Shown piece after piece: positions 46,191-56,855 of a stretch of DNA of 64,000 nt (its first letter is position 1; the number at the start of each line of letters is the position of its first letter). A model generated the notes under the pieces. It ran no database searches. It was given only the letters and a program-made list of their open reading frames with translations, and was not told where the DNA came from. The DNA comes from Symsagittifera roscoffensis (lineage: Eukaryota > Xenacoelomorpha > Acoela > Convolutidae). The stretch spans positions 26,097,649 through 26,161,648 of the forward strand of contig NC_087063.1 of assembly GCF_963678635.1 (NCBI RefSeq), given 5' to 3'. A program made the translations under genes and the position numbers.

Positions 46191-46649
46191 CTAGCTCTCA
46201 CAAGAACAAACAAAGATATCGAAAAAAAAATCAGATGGAAAAATTTAATTTTCGAATTAAAATGTACATACGTTGAAGTTTATTTCAAATTTCATACCCT
46301 TTCTGGATTCTTCTGGTTGATCGCAGTTTGCAGAAAAAAGCTAAAAGGGAACATTTGAATTGCGCTTAAATAACTAGCTTTACCGTACATTGATTATTGG
46401 TACAAGCGTTCGCAAAACACAACTGAACAAAACTGAATTCCACCGGCGTATGTGTTACACTAATTAATCTATCGGGCAATGCAAGAAAGTCGGAATTGAA
46501 AAGTAAATAAATATATATACAAAACTATGTATCGAGCTATTATAACATGTCAAGAGTTGAAACTTGAGTCAATGCAGTTTTCCTCTGACCTTTATATCTA
46601 TATGTTCCCGAATCTAAACGCTTCTTTTTAATATGCCTGAAAGTGACAG

Positions 46650-47660
46650 CTATGTTTGCTGATTTAAATTATCAGCTGAAAGCACTGTCCTGTCACCTCC
46701 ATCTTCATCCTCGTTGTTCTCCTCGCTGTGAGCTTGCATAGAGTCCACATTTATCAGATTCGGTGCAGGAATCGAACTCTGTTTACACGCAATAAACTTA
46801 ACCAGTATTTGAGAATACTCTCTCGTCATTGGTGACTGTTCTAGGTTTTCAAGACGTTTTTTATACATGGCTACATCTTCGAGCGAGAGTAAATTCTCTG
46901 AAAGCAACAGATCACATAGATAGTACGTCGAGTCTCTGATGTAATGTGAATACGCACTACCAGGTCCTCCAAACAACACGAAAGGTTCTTCGTAAAGGAT
47001 CCTCATGCTGAGCGACTCAAATAGCTCAGGCAATCTTGCTCCTATAAATGCGTCTCCGTTACTCAACAACCTTTTGGCTGCCTCGCCGAACTTCTTGTCC
47101 AAAGAGGAATAAGGGTACGTGAATCCGCCTTCGAAAATAGGCTCAATACACATGATTCTTCCCTCGCGCGTCAACCAGCGATGCACCTTCCTCAAAACCC
47201 GCTCCACATCCGACAGCCAACAAAGAGTCAGTCGGAAATATACCAGGTTGAAATAGTTCTCCGGGAACCAGTTGTCGTCGCATGTCGAGATGTCGCACCT
47301 GCGATACTTAACCGAGTTATGTGAGTTGATTTGTCTGGCATATTGCAAAAAGATTTCGTCTCTATCGGCGCCAATCACTTCCCCTCCGACCGCGGTGATT
47401 TTATTGGCCAACAAAACCGTCTCGAACCCAGGTCCACAGCCAACGTCCAGGATTCGGTATCCCGACACCGGCTCGTCTTCGATTCCCCGTTCAATTAAAT
47501 CCAACATGGCCGGCTGGAAAACTCTGTGCTGGCGTTCTAACCTCGCAATCTCTGCCTCCCCATCTGGAAGCAAGTAGTTGGAGGCGGATGGACGCTGATT
47601 GTTCACACCTGTACGTGACATGTCTATGCCTTGGTAATTTAGTCCTGGGTTACCATCCAT
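46650..47660 (-). CDS. Class I SAM-dependent methyltransferase, intronless
   Basis: 336 aa. The N-terminus has YLLPDGEAEIARLERQH (29-45), a motif in front of the catalytic fold that I associate with small-molecule methyltransferases of bacterial and fungal (LaeA-like) type. The Rossmann fold shows motif I LDVGCGPGFE (71-80), the acidic loop IGADRD (96-101), a CDIS motif (122-125) and a NLVYFRLTLCWLSD post-motif (138-151). EPIFEGG (173-179) lies in the C-terminal substrate region. The last 40 residues are acidic and low in complexity. The substrate is unknown. There is no signal peptide or membrane segment, so it is likely cytosolic. A CAG acceptor-like site lies 14 nt before the ATG. The gene follows XRN1 on the same strand but 1.46 kb away. 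Confidence 0.88.
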   Translation of the reverse strand: MDGNPGLNYQGIDMSRTGVNNQRPSASNYLLPDGEAEIARLERQHRVFQPAMLDLIERGIEDEPVSGYRILDVGCGPGFETVLLANKITAVGGEVIGADRDEIFLQYARQINSHNSVKYRRCDISTCDDNWFPENYFNLVYFRLTLCWLSDVERVLRKVHRWLTREGRIMCIEPIFEGGFTYPYSSLDKKFGEAAKRLLSNGDAFIGARLPELFESLSMRILYEEPFVLFGGPGSAYSHYIRDSTYYLCDLLLSENLLSLEDVAMYKKRLENLEQSPMTREYSQILVKFIACKQSSIPAPNLINVDSMQAHSEENNEDEDGGDRTVLSADNLNQQT

Positions 47661-48384
47661 TTCATTAGAAAACCTGAAAAATAAATCTCAAACTCACTTT
47701 ACTTGCTATGCCGTCGTTAAGCTTAGATTTACTATTTATTCAGCAACCGTTTCATAAATGTATCATCTTTCTTTGTTACCACGTAATCCAATTTCATTAA
47801 ATACGAAAAACAGGGTAGTCTTTGTTGAAATAGACATAGGGTAAAAAAGGGGGGTAAAAGAAGCGAGATAAATTAATGCGGGGAAAAATAAATAGGGTTG
47901 GGGCAAAAAAGGAGGACAGCATCCTATAAGGTTCAAAACTTATACGGTTGGTAGGATCTTGAGATATTGATCCAAACAGAAGTACCACTTGAGCAGCTGG
48001 ACAAATTTGACTGTTAGCTGAACCAAAGTTGACTTGAAAATAGAGAAAAAAAAACAAATCGTAATAATATTCTTTTATTCGCCAGTGAACAATTCATTTT
48101 CACAAAAAAAAAACAATATCAGAAACATTGCATTAGCAACCAAATTCAAATATTGATAGCACATATTCAAAAAGAGAAAACTAAACAACAAAGCAGCCTC
48201 TCTTCTAGGCTAAAACGATATTTAAATTCTGCAATAAAAGGAATAAAAGCACGTAAAATTTAATGCAAATCGATGACTCCTTTCGCTCTGCCATCGATTT
48301 ATCAATAAAAGGAGTTACGGAAGTCATGAATTTCAAAGCCTTTTATTCGAGGCAAAACTTTGTCAGGGACATATACAGAATACA
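47661..48384. other. Spacer upstream of the methyltransferase
   Basis: TTTATTTTTCAG on the minus strand ends at 47674, just before the methyltransferase start. The rest is AT-rich with no gene. Confidence 0.35.
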
Positions 48385-48640
48385 TATTAAGCACAGAGGC
48401 GAAGCTGTGCTTCTCAGACACTTGCGAGAACCCGACCAAAAAGCAGCTCTATCAAGTGAAATAGGAAAAAGTAGAAATAGGCCTCGAATTAGCAAAAACT
48501 CGGCTACGTGTAAGATTCGAAACTGCGACCTACTGCATTCCAATAGATAAACACAAGTCACGAATAAAGCAGCTACATATGCTAATAAATTGCCAATGCC
48601 ATTCAGCAAAAGTGGCTCCAAATACAAATAGACACAATTT
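48385..48640 (-). mobile_element. tRNA-derived SINE-like repeat, family S
   Basis: The tail near 48390 closes with TTCGCCTCTGTG on the minus strand. The body AGAGCTGCTTTTTGGTCGG is on the minus strand. A partial tRNA-like block at 48490-48545 (GTAGGTCGCAGTTTCGAATC) and the family leader follow up to about 48640. The front half of the tRNA-like block is missing. Confidence 0.6.
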
Positions 48641-49124
48641 TGCATGTAAAAAATTGGAAAGCATAGAGCCAAATTATGTATAAATTATGCAATTCAAAAA
48701 AATTGCGAGATACATGAATTGGAAAATTTTTGAAATCGAGCTTTGTATCATTGTTATGTTGTTTGAAATTACTCACTTTTTTCAGTTCATTTGATGAATT
48801 AAAAATGCATCAACTGTCTTAACTTACTACTAATTGAATGTCAAAGCACATGCAATGAAAAAGCTGCCGCAAAAGTGGCACCAATATATGGGACTCAGGT
48901 TGGAAAAAAAGAACGTTCGTACTAATACACTCGCTTCGCAAGTGTAATCAGTGTTTTAATACCCTTTCTCGACTTCAACAATTAGACAATAGACCACACA
49001 AAAAGTGAACTTAGTTAAATGAAGTTATTAATTCGCATTTTTCGCCCCTGTGGCACCTAACGACTGCAAGCCTTCTGGGTTCCATGGTACAATGACGGTT
49101 GTTCTGTAGCTAACTAGCTGTTGT
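48641..49124 (-). other. XRN1 3' flank
   Basis: 3' UTR and downstream flank of XRN1. I see no canonical AATAAA within 500 bp on the minus strand; an ATTAAA variant lies near 48953-48958. The part at 48840-48960 resembles sequence at 53960-54050, 57840-57900 and 61980-62060 (ACTYAGGTTGGAAAAAAAG then ACACT-CGCTTCGC). Confidence 0.35.
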
Positions 49125-49244
49125 TCAACCGTAAAACGACATGGCACAGTTTTGTCCCAGCGATCTACCGCGGCCTGCAGAGGTTCTATTTCCACGACGA
49201 TGAGGTTTTTTGTTTGGATCCCGCACATGAGGTCCCGCATTAGA
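49125..49244 (-). CDS. XRN1: XRN1 last exon, Arg/Gly-rich C-terminus
   Basis: In the phase set by the preceding exon this reads SNAGPHVRDPNKKPHRRGN to SFYG, then TGA. A second frame is open for about 70 codons across the same DNA and further 3' (to 49028), so the exact C-terminus is less sure than the exon itself. Confidence 0.6.
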   Translation of the reverse strand, partial: SNAGPHVRDPNKKPHRRGNRTSAGRGRSLGQNCAMSFYG

Positions 49245-52200
49245 CTAAAATATCAACAGGACCGATGACCAGATGATTCAATTTTATAGCAAACACTTAA
49301 TCTGAAAAGGGTTACACAATTCAAGGAGGCCAGAAAAAACGCCCGATTATTGTTAGCGCTCAGTTGATTAATGAATTTGAAACGCAGATTTCAAACATCA
49401 CTTCATCACAACAAAAAATGAATCTTTTTCTGAACAAAATTGCACAATCTAATCAAGTATTCGCCACTACATCAGAAGCGAAATGATATTTTGAAACAAT
49501 AACAACCTGTCAATTCTTAAATTTAGCATAAATCATATCTTGCTTCAAATCTCAAACTTAATGCAACATAAAATTGATTTAATTAACTTTTATTGTTTTT
49601 ACCTGGAAGTTAGGAGTGTTTTGCTGGTCTTGGTTCTGATTATGAGCTTGGTTGTTATACAACATATTGGAATTGGGATTGACGCTGACGTTGAACATAT
49701 TCGGGCCCAAAACAGATGGCATAAAAACATTGCTTCCTGTCGTGTCGATCTGTCCAGGCACCAACACCTATCAAGATTTTAACTGATTTTCATGAAAACC
49801 AACAAAGCAAATATTTGAGCGCAAATGAAAAGAAATAAATCTTAACTAGCATGTACGGCACCTCCGGTGCTTCAAATAGAATATTTAACGTGAAAACTGT
49901 TGATATATAAAATAAATTAAAAAAAAAAACAACGAAAGGAATGCAACCATAGAAAAAGACGGGCGCACCCAACGAGGCTTTTCATTTAGAAAATTGACCA
50001 AAAAAATTCCAACTAAAACGTTTTTAAACTTAAATGGTCAAATCTCTGAAGCTACTGGGTTTCAGAATGGCTGACAGCCAACAAGTAAACTCCTCGTATT
50101 TAACAGTTTGATTGGCACAATCACTGAATTCATGAATGAGACGCTTGTTAAACTTAGTTTTAAGTTTTTTGAAAACTTTTAAAGAATTATTGAAAAACGT
50201 CGTCTTGGAAACTAAAACGATTTAAGCAGTCACAATTGGAGGAAAAATTTGCAATGTCTGAGAGTACCCTGACAGAATCTGACACTATACTGTCGATAAT
50301 ATCAACTTTTGTTACGTTTTTTATATCTAGGTTGTGAAAAAAAAAATTTAAAAATCTTTAAAAACATCATATCTCGGTAAGTAAAAGGATCTGAGCTGGG
50401 ATATTGTGAGGCAAGTTTTGGAAACCCTGAGAGTACCCTGACAGCACCCAATTACTGGGTTGAGATTTTCAACTTTTGTCAAATTTTATTATAATTTCTT
50501 TGAAAAGTTTTTTTTTGAAACAATCAAATTTTTTTGGAAAAATCATAAAAAACGTCAAATCTCGGAAAGTAAAAAGATTTGAGCAATCATATCTGGATTC
50601 CTAATCTGCAACGCTTGAAAATACCCTGAGAGCAACTCACACCATAGAGTTGAGAAATTCAATTTTTTATTTGTAAGCTCTTTGAAAATGTTTGAAAAAT
50701 TCATAGAAGACGTCATATCTCACAAACTAAAAGAATTTGAGCAGTCAATTTGTGAGGCAGGATTTGCAACCCATGAGAAAACCCTGACAGCACCCAATTG
50801 CAGGTTGACAATTCCAAATTTTGTAAAAGTTTTCAAATTTAAGTTTTAATTAAATTTCGAGAAAAAAATCACAGAATCTTTGTATCTCGTAAACTAAAAA
50901 GATTCGGGTATTCATATTTGGAAGCCCAATTTGTAGCCCCTAGGGTAACCCTGACAGCATCCCACTTTTGGGTTGCTTATTTCAAACTTGACAAAAAAAT
51001 TGAATTCAAGCTGTAAAATTCCATACAGCTTAAACGTGCAAAAATTCTTTTGTTAAACATGCAAAAATAACACGTTGAAAAAGCTTAAACATGTTGAGAG
51101 AGTGAAGCCCGTATTTAAATATATAATAATAGATAGATAAATTATCAATCTTCAAAAAAAAATTTTTGGCGAAAATGATTTAAGTAACAGGTTTGATATT
51201 AGAGAGTGGATTGAAAGCGTTTTTCGAATAAAAATGGCCTTTTCCATTGCGGGAGGTTCAAAATTATCACGGGGCTTCCGCAACTTTAGATTAATATGAT
51301 AAATGACAAAATCGAGACAAAAAATGAATTTTGCATGATTTTTTTTGCGTTGAAAAAGCTGTTATTTGGGTATAATTTTTTAATTCGGGCCCGCCCCCTT
51401 CGTTGGGGTTTATAAAGAAGCCGACTTGCGGGCGGGGGGCAACAATAAAGTAGCTGAGTACTGACCTGCTGCTGAACGTAAGTGGACCCGTTCTGATTGA
51501 GAAGTTTAGGAACTCCGTTGTGTCTGGGAGTGTAGAACTGCTGGGGTTTATAGAGACCAGGATATGCTTGGAAGGCTTCTCTGTTCTGAGAGAGTACAAG
51601 GGAGTTGAGAAACTTGATCATGCCTGTTGAGGCCTCGGTAAGTGCTTCAACTTCAGTAGCACAAATCGGACCATCGTACGACTTGCCCAATAAATTCAGT
51701 GTACAGGCAAAACCCTAAACAGAATTCAAGTTATCTATGATAATCTGGGCCAAACAAATCCACTAGAACAAGCGATTAACAAGTGCTCTTAAATCTGAAC
51801 ATTTTTTATTCAAACAACTTATCTAACAGAGCTTTATAAGTCAGTCTTCTTGAAAATGTCGGTCGAATAGTGAAGTGGTTAAAACTGTCTAGGTGAGCCC
51901 GACCCCCGAAAGCAGAAAAAAATGCTCAGAAAACCGAGCCAGATTTAATGTTCCCATGAGTCATTATTTTCAAGCAACCAAAATTAAGAGCTTCCTACAC
52001 TTTCATCGGTACTTGGTCATTGCAACCCTCAAGTCACGTTTTATACCGGAGTTGTTCAAGATAGCAACCCTGGATAGAGAAACATTTAAGCCACTTGTTT
52101 TTTTTTAACCTAGTGTTGTTCAACGAAATCTTTGGTTACTAATCTGTCATAGGAAAGCAAAAGTTGATAGATACATTGAAGTGTATTGCAAAAAATAGGT

Positions 52201-55200
52201 ATCAAGTCAATAGTTTCGAAATTTATTGACATCCTGCTATAGGATTTTCTATTTGAAGAGTCTGCTGGTAGCATTGAGCGGTATACATCAAAAGTATGGA
52301 CACGAAGTAAATGAAAAATCTTCCATTTCACAAGCAAATAGTTCAGGGGTATGTTTAACTTGAACATAGCCAAAAGACAGTTGGATGAGTCAACGAACGC
52401 AAAGAAACAGAAATGAATTGACAGAAAAGTGACTTTCAAATTATGCTTGGCCTTTTTTTGATAAAATAAAATCAATTCGAGAAGACTGAATTGTTAAGAA
52501 AAAATTTTATTCATTTCTTCATGCACATCTTTTGTTATTAGAGTATTTCAAGACTTCCTGGAAAAAAAATCATCACGACTTATGTAAGAGCTTGAAACAC
52601 GCCTCTAAATATAACAAAACTCTGAACTACGACTCTTAGTTCGAAAGCGATCGCCAAGTCGATCGCGTTTTTCGTGAACTTTACACTTTCGCTGGTCGAT
52701 AGTTGAGTTTGCCTTCCTTTTAATAAAGAAAATGAACTGAACTTAAAAAAATCAAACCGCGAAAAGTAAATTTGAGCCTGAACAATAATTTTAGACTTTT
52801 CCTGAAAAAAAACGTGAAAAAATCATCGCGACCTATATAAGAGTCTGAACTACGTTCATCGACTCTAAAACATCCCCATTGTACTTTTTTGCTGACCGTG
52901 TGTAGAGAGTGTATTTGGACTTGAGCAGTGTTCGGCTGTCCGCTGAACTGCTGCATCTTGTGCTGTTCGTACAGATCTGCGAAGGGGGCACACTGTCTGC
53001 TAGCATTGTCCAGATCTGTCAGATCTCCTACTACCGAAGAGTAGTACTCATGTACTGCAGCCGGTGCTGCCGATGACTGAAGAAACAGTACATTTTTGAC
53101 AATGGAGGGTGAGGGGTTATAAAGGGGTTAAGTGTCAAGAAATAGATATTTACAGCTTTAACAGCTGTAGATTAATAGAACCATATATTCGTTTATTCAA
53201 AGCTCGAAATTATGTTGTATATTGTTACTCATTCAACCGGGAATCAGTTTATTGCAACCCATACAAAAAGTTAAAATTGTTTTCATGACCTACTGTTAAG
53301 CCTTATGATTACTACAAACATAAGCGTACCTGCTTACTGTGCATCTGCTTCCACTGACTTTCACTCATGTTACTTCCTGTTGGGATGCTACCTGGACCGC
53401 ATTCCCTCCGAGAGAAGGATTTGTGTCTGAAATCGAACGTGGGCACATCTGAGTCTGAACTGCTATCATACGAGGTCTCTTTGTTCATAGGTATAGACTG
53501 ATGTTGTGCATAGATCTGTTGACTCCATTGGGATTGGGGCATGTTCTCCATGAACTGCTGTGTTAAATTCACGAATGCGGGCGAGGGTTCCGAGCCGCTA
53601 TGGGATTGTCCCGCGTGATATGTAGAATTAGGTGCATGATAGGGATCAAAAGGCTGAAACAATTTGATATTTAAGACAAATTGCCCTTTCGCCTTTATTT
53701 GCACAGAGGCGAAGCTTCGCAAACCCTTGCGAGAATACGACAAAAAGCAACTCTATAAAGTACAATAAGAAAAATTAGAAATAAGCCTGGAATTAGTAAA
53801 AAAAAAAAAAACTTCGTCTGAGATTCGAACCTGAGACCTAGAGATTAAGTCTCACACACTAACCACTCAGCCACGGACGCTTAATAGGCACCAAACACAA
53901 GTAAAGAAGAGAACAGATGCTATGCAATTTCCAATGTTAGTAAAATTTCTAAATAAGTGAACACTTAATGAACACTTATTTGCAAGGTAGGTTGGAAAAA
54001 AAGGTTCGTAAAAATACACTAAGCTGATCGCAAGTCTAAATACCAAATGACATATATATTAATAATATTTCAATATTTGTTAACACTCTAGAAAAACTGA
54101 GGATTGTCATAACTTAGCATAAAAATTATATATACGGTTCCCATAGCTTAAACTTGGTGTAGAAATTGAATATTAAACTTAGTATGGTTGCTATCCATGC
54201 AAATTATATTTCCTCAAAGATACACATTTCCAGTTGTTTCAAACAGATTACGATCTCACCAAATTATTCGTGGGTGGAGTGAATTTGTTTGCAGATGAGC
54301 TAGCATTCTTCGATTTCTGGTACATTTTTTCGTTCACAGCTGCCGCAGAGGCCTTGTCCAGCAACTGTCTTATACTACTACTGCCCCCACTCTGCTGTTG
54401 ATGCAAGCCATTATGTCTACTGCCAGCACTATAACAATGCAAATCTAATTCTAATTAAAGACAGAAAACCGACGTTGATTGTGACTCATCGGGGGAAAAT
54501 ATGCTCCGAACAATGAAGGTTAGAAGAAGCGTTGAATTCGAAGGCGGCTTTTCAAGCAATTGTATTAATGATAAATTGTCGTCAATTTTATACAAATGCG
54601 AAACCATGCTTCTCACTTTTTGCGATACAGGAAAACATGCTATGTGAAAAAATTATTTGTAAGAAAAGAAAATACTATAGCATAAATCCTATTTTTCGAA
54701 AACATTTTCATGAGTGACGACAACCGCCCCTCAGCCAAGGGCGAAGGAATCATTTGTAGAAAAGGGTAGATTCCAGCTCGTTTTGGTCATATACACAGAT
54801 CTTTTAGGTTAAAAAAATTTGCATTCATTGTTGTCTTGAGACCAGCAGGGAAAAATGAGAGCTCCAAAATAAAATCGGTCAATTGAGCTCTCATTTGCTA
54901 CGATTTTAACGTGAGCCATTATATAAAAACGCATGAATAAGAAAAAAAACTACAGCGGGAAATAGAGTATCTCTCGTCGGAACTCTGAAACGAAAAGAGA
55001 GGCCGCTATCACTGCAGGCTATCAACGCAGGGCATAGCCGCTTGCGCAAGAAAAATTCGCATAACTGATTTAGGTTAATCCATTGATCTCCGATTTAGCA
55101 GCGTAGTTTTTTTGAGAAAACATCTTAAATTTTACGCAGAGGCGAAGCGGAGCTTCGCACCTCTTGCGATACAACACAACTCGAAAAAAATTGAAAAATG

Positions 55201-56801
55201 TTGAGAAAAACTAGAACCAAAATTTTCGTACACAGAGGCAAAGCTGAGCTCCGCACCACTTGCGATACAAAAGGAAAAGAAAACTAGATCTATTAAATGA
55301 ATGAAGCTAATTTTAAAACAAAAACATGCCAAAACAATAGAATGTGAAATCAGCATCGCGAGATAATGTACACAGCGATAATAAAGCCGAAAATACCTCG
55401 TCAGAAACCTTGTCGGAAGTCGAAAAAAAATCAACAAAAGTTCAAACTTCTGAAAAATTAAGAAGTCCACCTCACCCTCAAAACAATTTAATTGCTCGTC
55501 AAATGAAACATTATGAGCCCACAAACCGATATAATATAGGCCGAAACCTATTAAGCCCAAAAAATGAAAAAAAAACAGCCGAATAAAAAATTTATAAAAA
55601 TTATGACTAATAAAAAGTCCCTCTCAACCTCAAAACACAGACACTAACACATAAAAGGATTTTGTCTCGTCGAAAGACGCAATATGAGGTCAAAACGCCG
55701 ATATAATATAGGCCGAAACCTATGAAGCCGAAAAAAAAACAAAGTCGGAAAACAATTGTTAGCATGAAGAACTTGAACTATAATTCTATAGGAAACTTAG
55801 CATTTTGTGCAATCTAGACAGGAGCATTAAAATTGTGTTTCCGTTGAAACGACTCAAAACTAGGCCATTAAGCCGATAAAAAATAGGCCGAAATCAAATA
55901 TATATAAACGAGGTCAAGTTTAGCAAAAATACAAACAGCACAGAGTGATATCAGAACACTAAAACAGGGTGGCCACAGTGTCTGAGAAATCGCAGGCATT
56001 GACAGCACTGATACTCGCACTGATAAAAATAAATTCCAGGCACTTTTTTAGCTTTGTTACCCAACTTTTTTTCCTGTCATTGGCCGAACTCGTTGGCCCA
56101 TTTTTTTTTCACCTAACTTTTTCGAGCCAACTTATTTCTTCTTCTCAGATCTGCTCATACTACCCGAAAAAATCTTATAATGTGTAGGCCTGTATCGATT
56201 TTTAATTTTGATTCAGTAGAGAAGCGCGATGAACAGATCACACCTCTCACTGATTTGGCACTGACAGCACTGATACCATGGCCACCCTGTAAAAGCAAGT
56301 ATAATGTGAAAACAAACTTTAAAAAAACCATACAATATGGCAACTAAACCGAAAAAACATCAGCCGACAATTTTTTTGAAACGGACTTTCTCCAAATTCG
56401 AACCCAAGACATTTGGAATCCCAGGCGTATTCATTACCTCCAGACTAAGTGTGCCGGAGACGCTCAGAAATTTGAATTCATTATGAAGCAAGACACCAAA
56501 TGATTCAAGCGATTCAGTTAAACTAGTTATTAACCCGAAAAAAGTCTATAATCAAGTTTGATAACACTTGCTTATCGCAAGCGTAATAACTCGAGGAAGG
56601 CCACCTAAGTCTCAACTAAAGCTTATTTCGATTGAATTTTTAATCTCAGATTTGATAGTGTAGTTGTTAAGAAAATTCAAAAAGTTTCTAAAAAGCGATC
56701 AAAGTTCAAAAGTTTTTGAGAAAAGCGAATCAAAATTCAAAAAGTTTCTAAAAAGCGATCAAAGTTCAAAAGTTTTTGAGAAAAGCGAAAAGCTTGGGGC
56801 C

Positions 56802-56855
<54 letters not shown>

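Noticed and set aside
53813-53880. Working tRNA-Leu gene
   Set aside because: The acceptor and anticodon stems have mispairs, and the block is fused to a repeat body shared with other copies.
55132-55560. 142-codon open frame on -
   Set aside because: It lies entirely within the composite repeat; its Cys/Leu/Phe-rich text comes from the repeat blocks.
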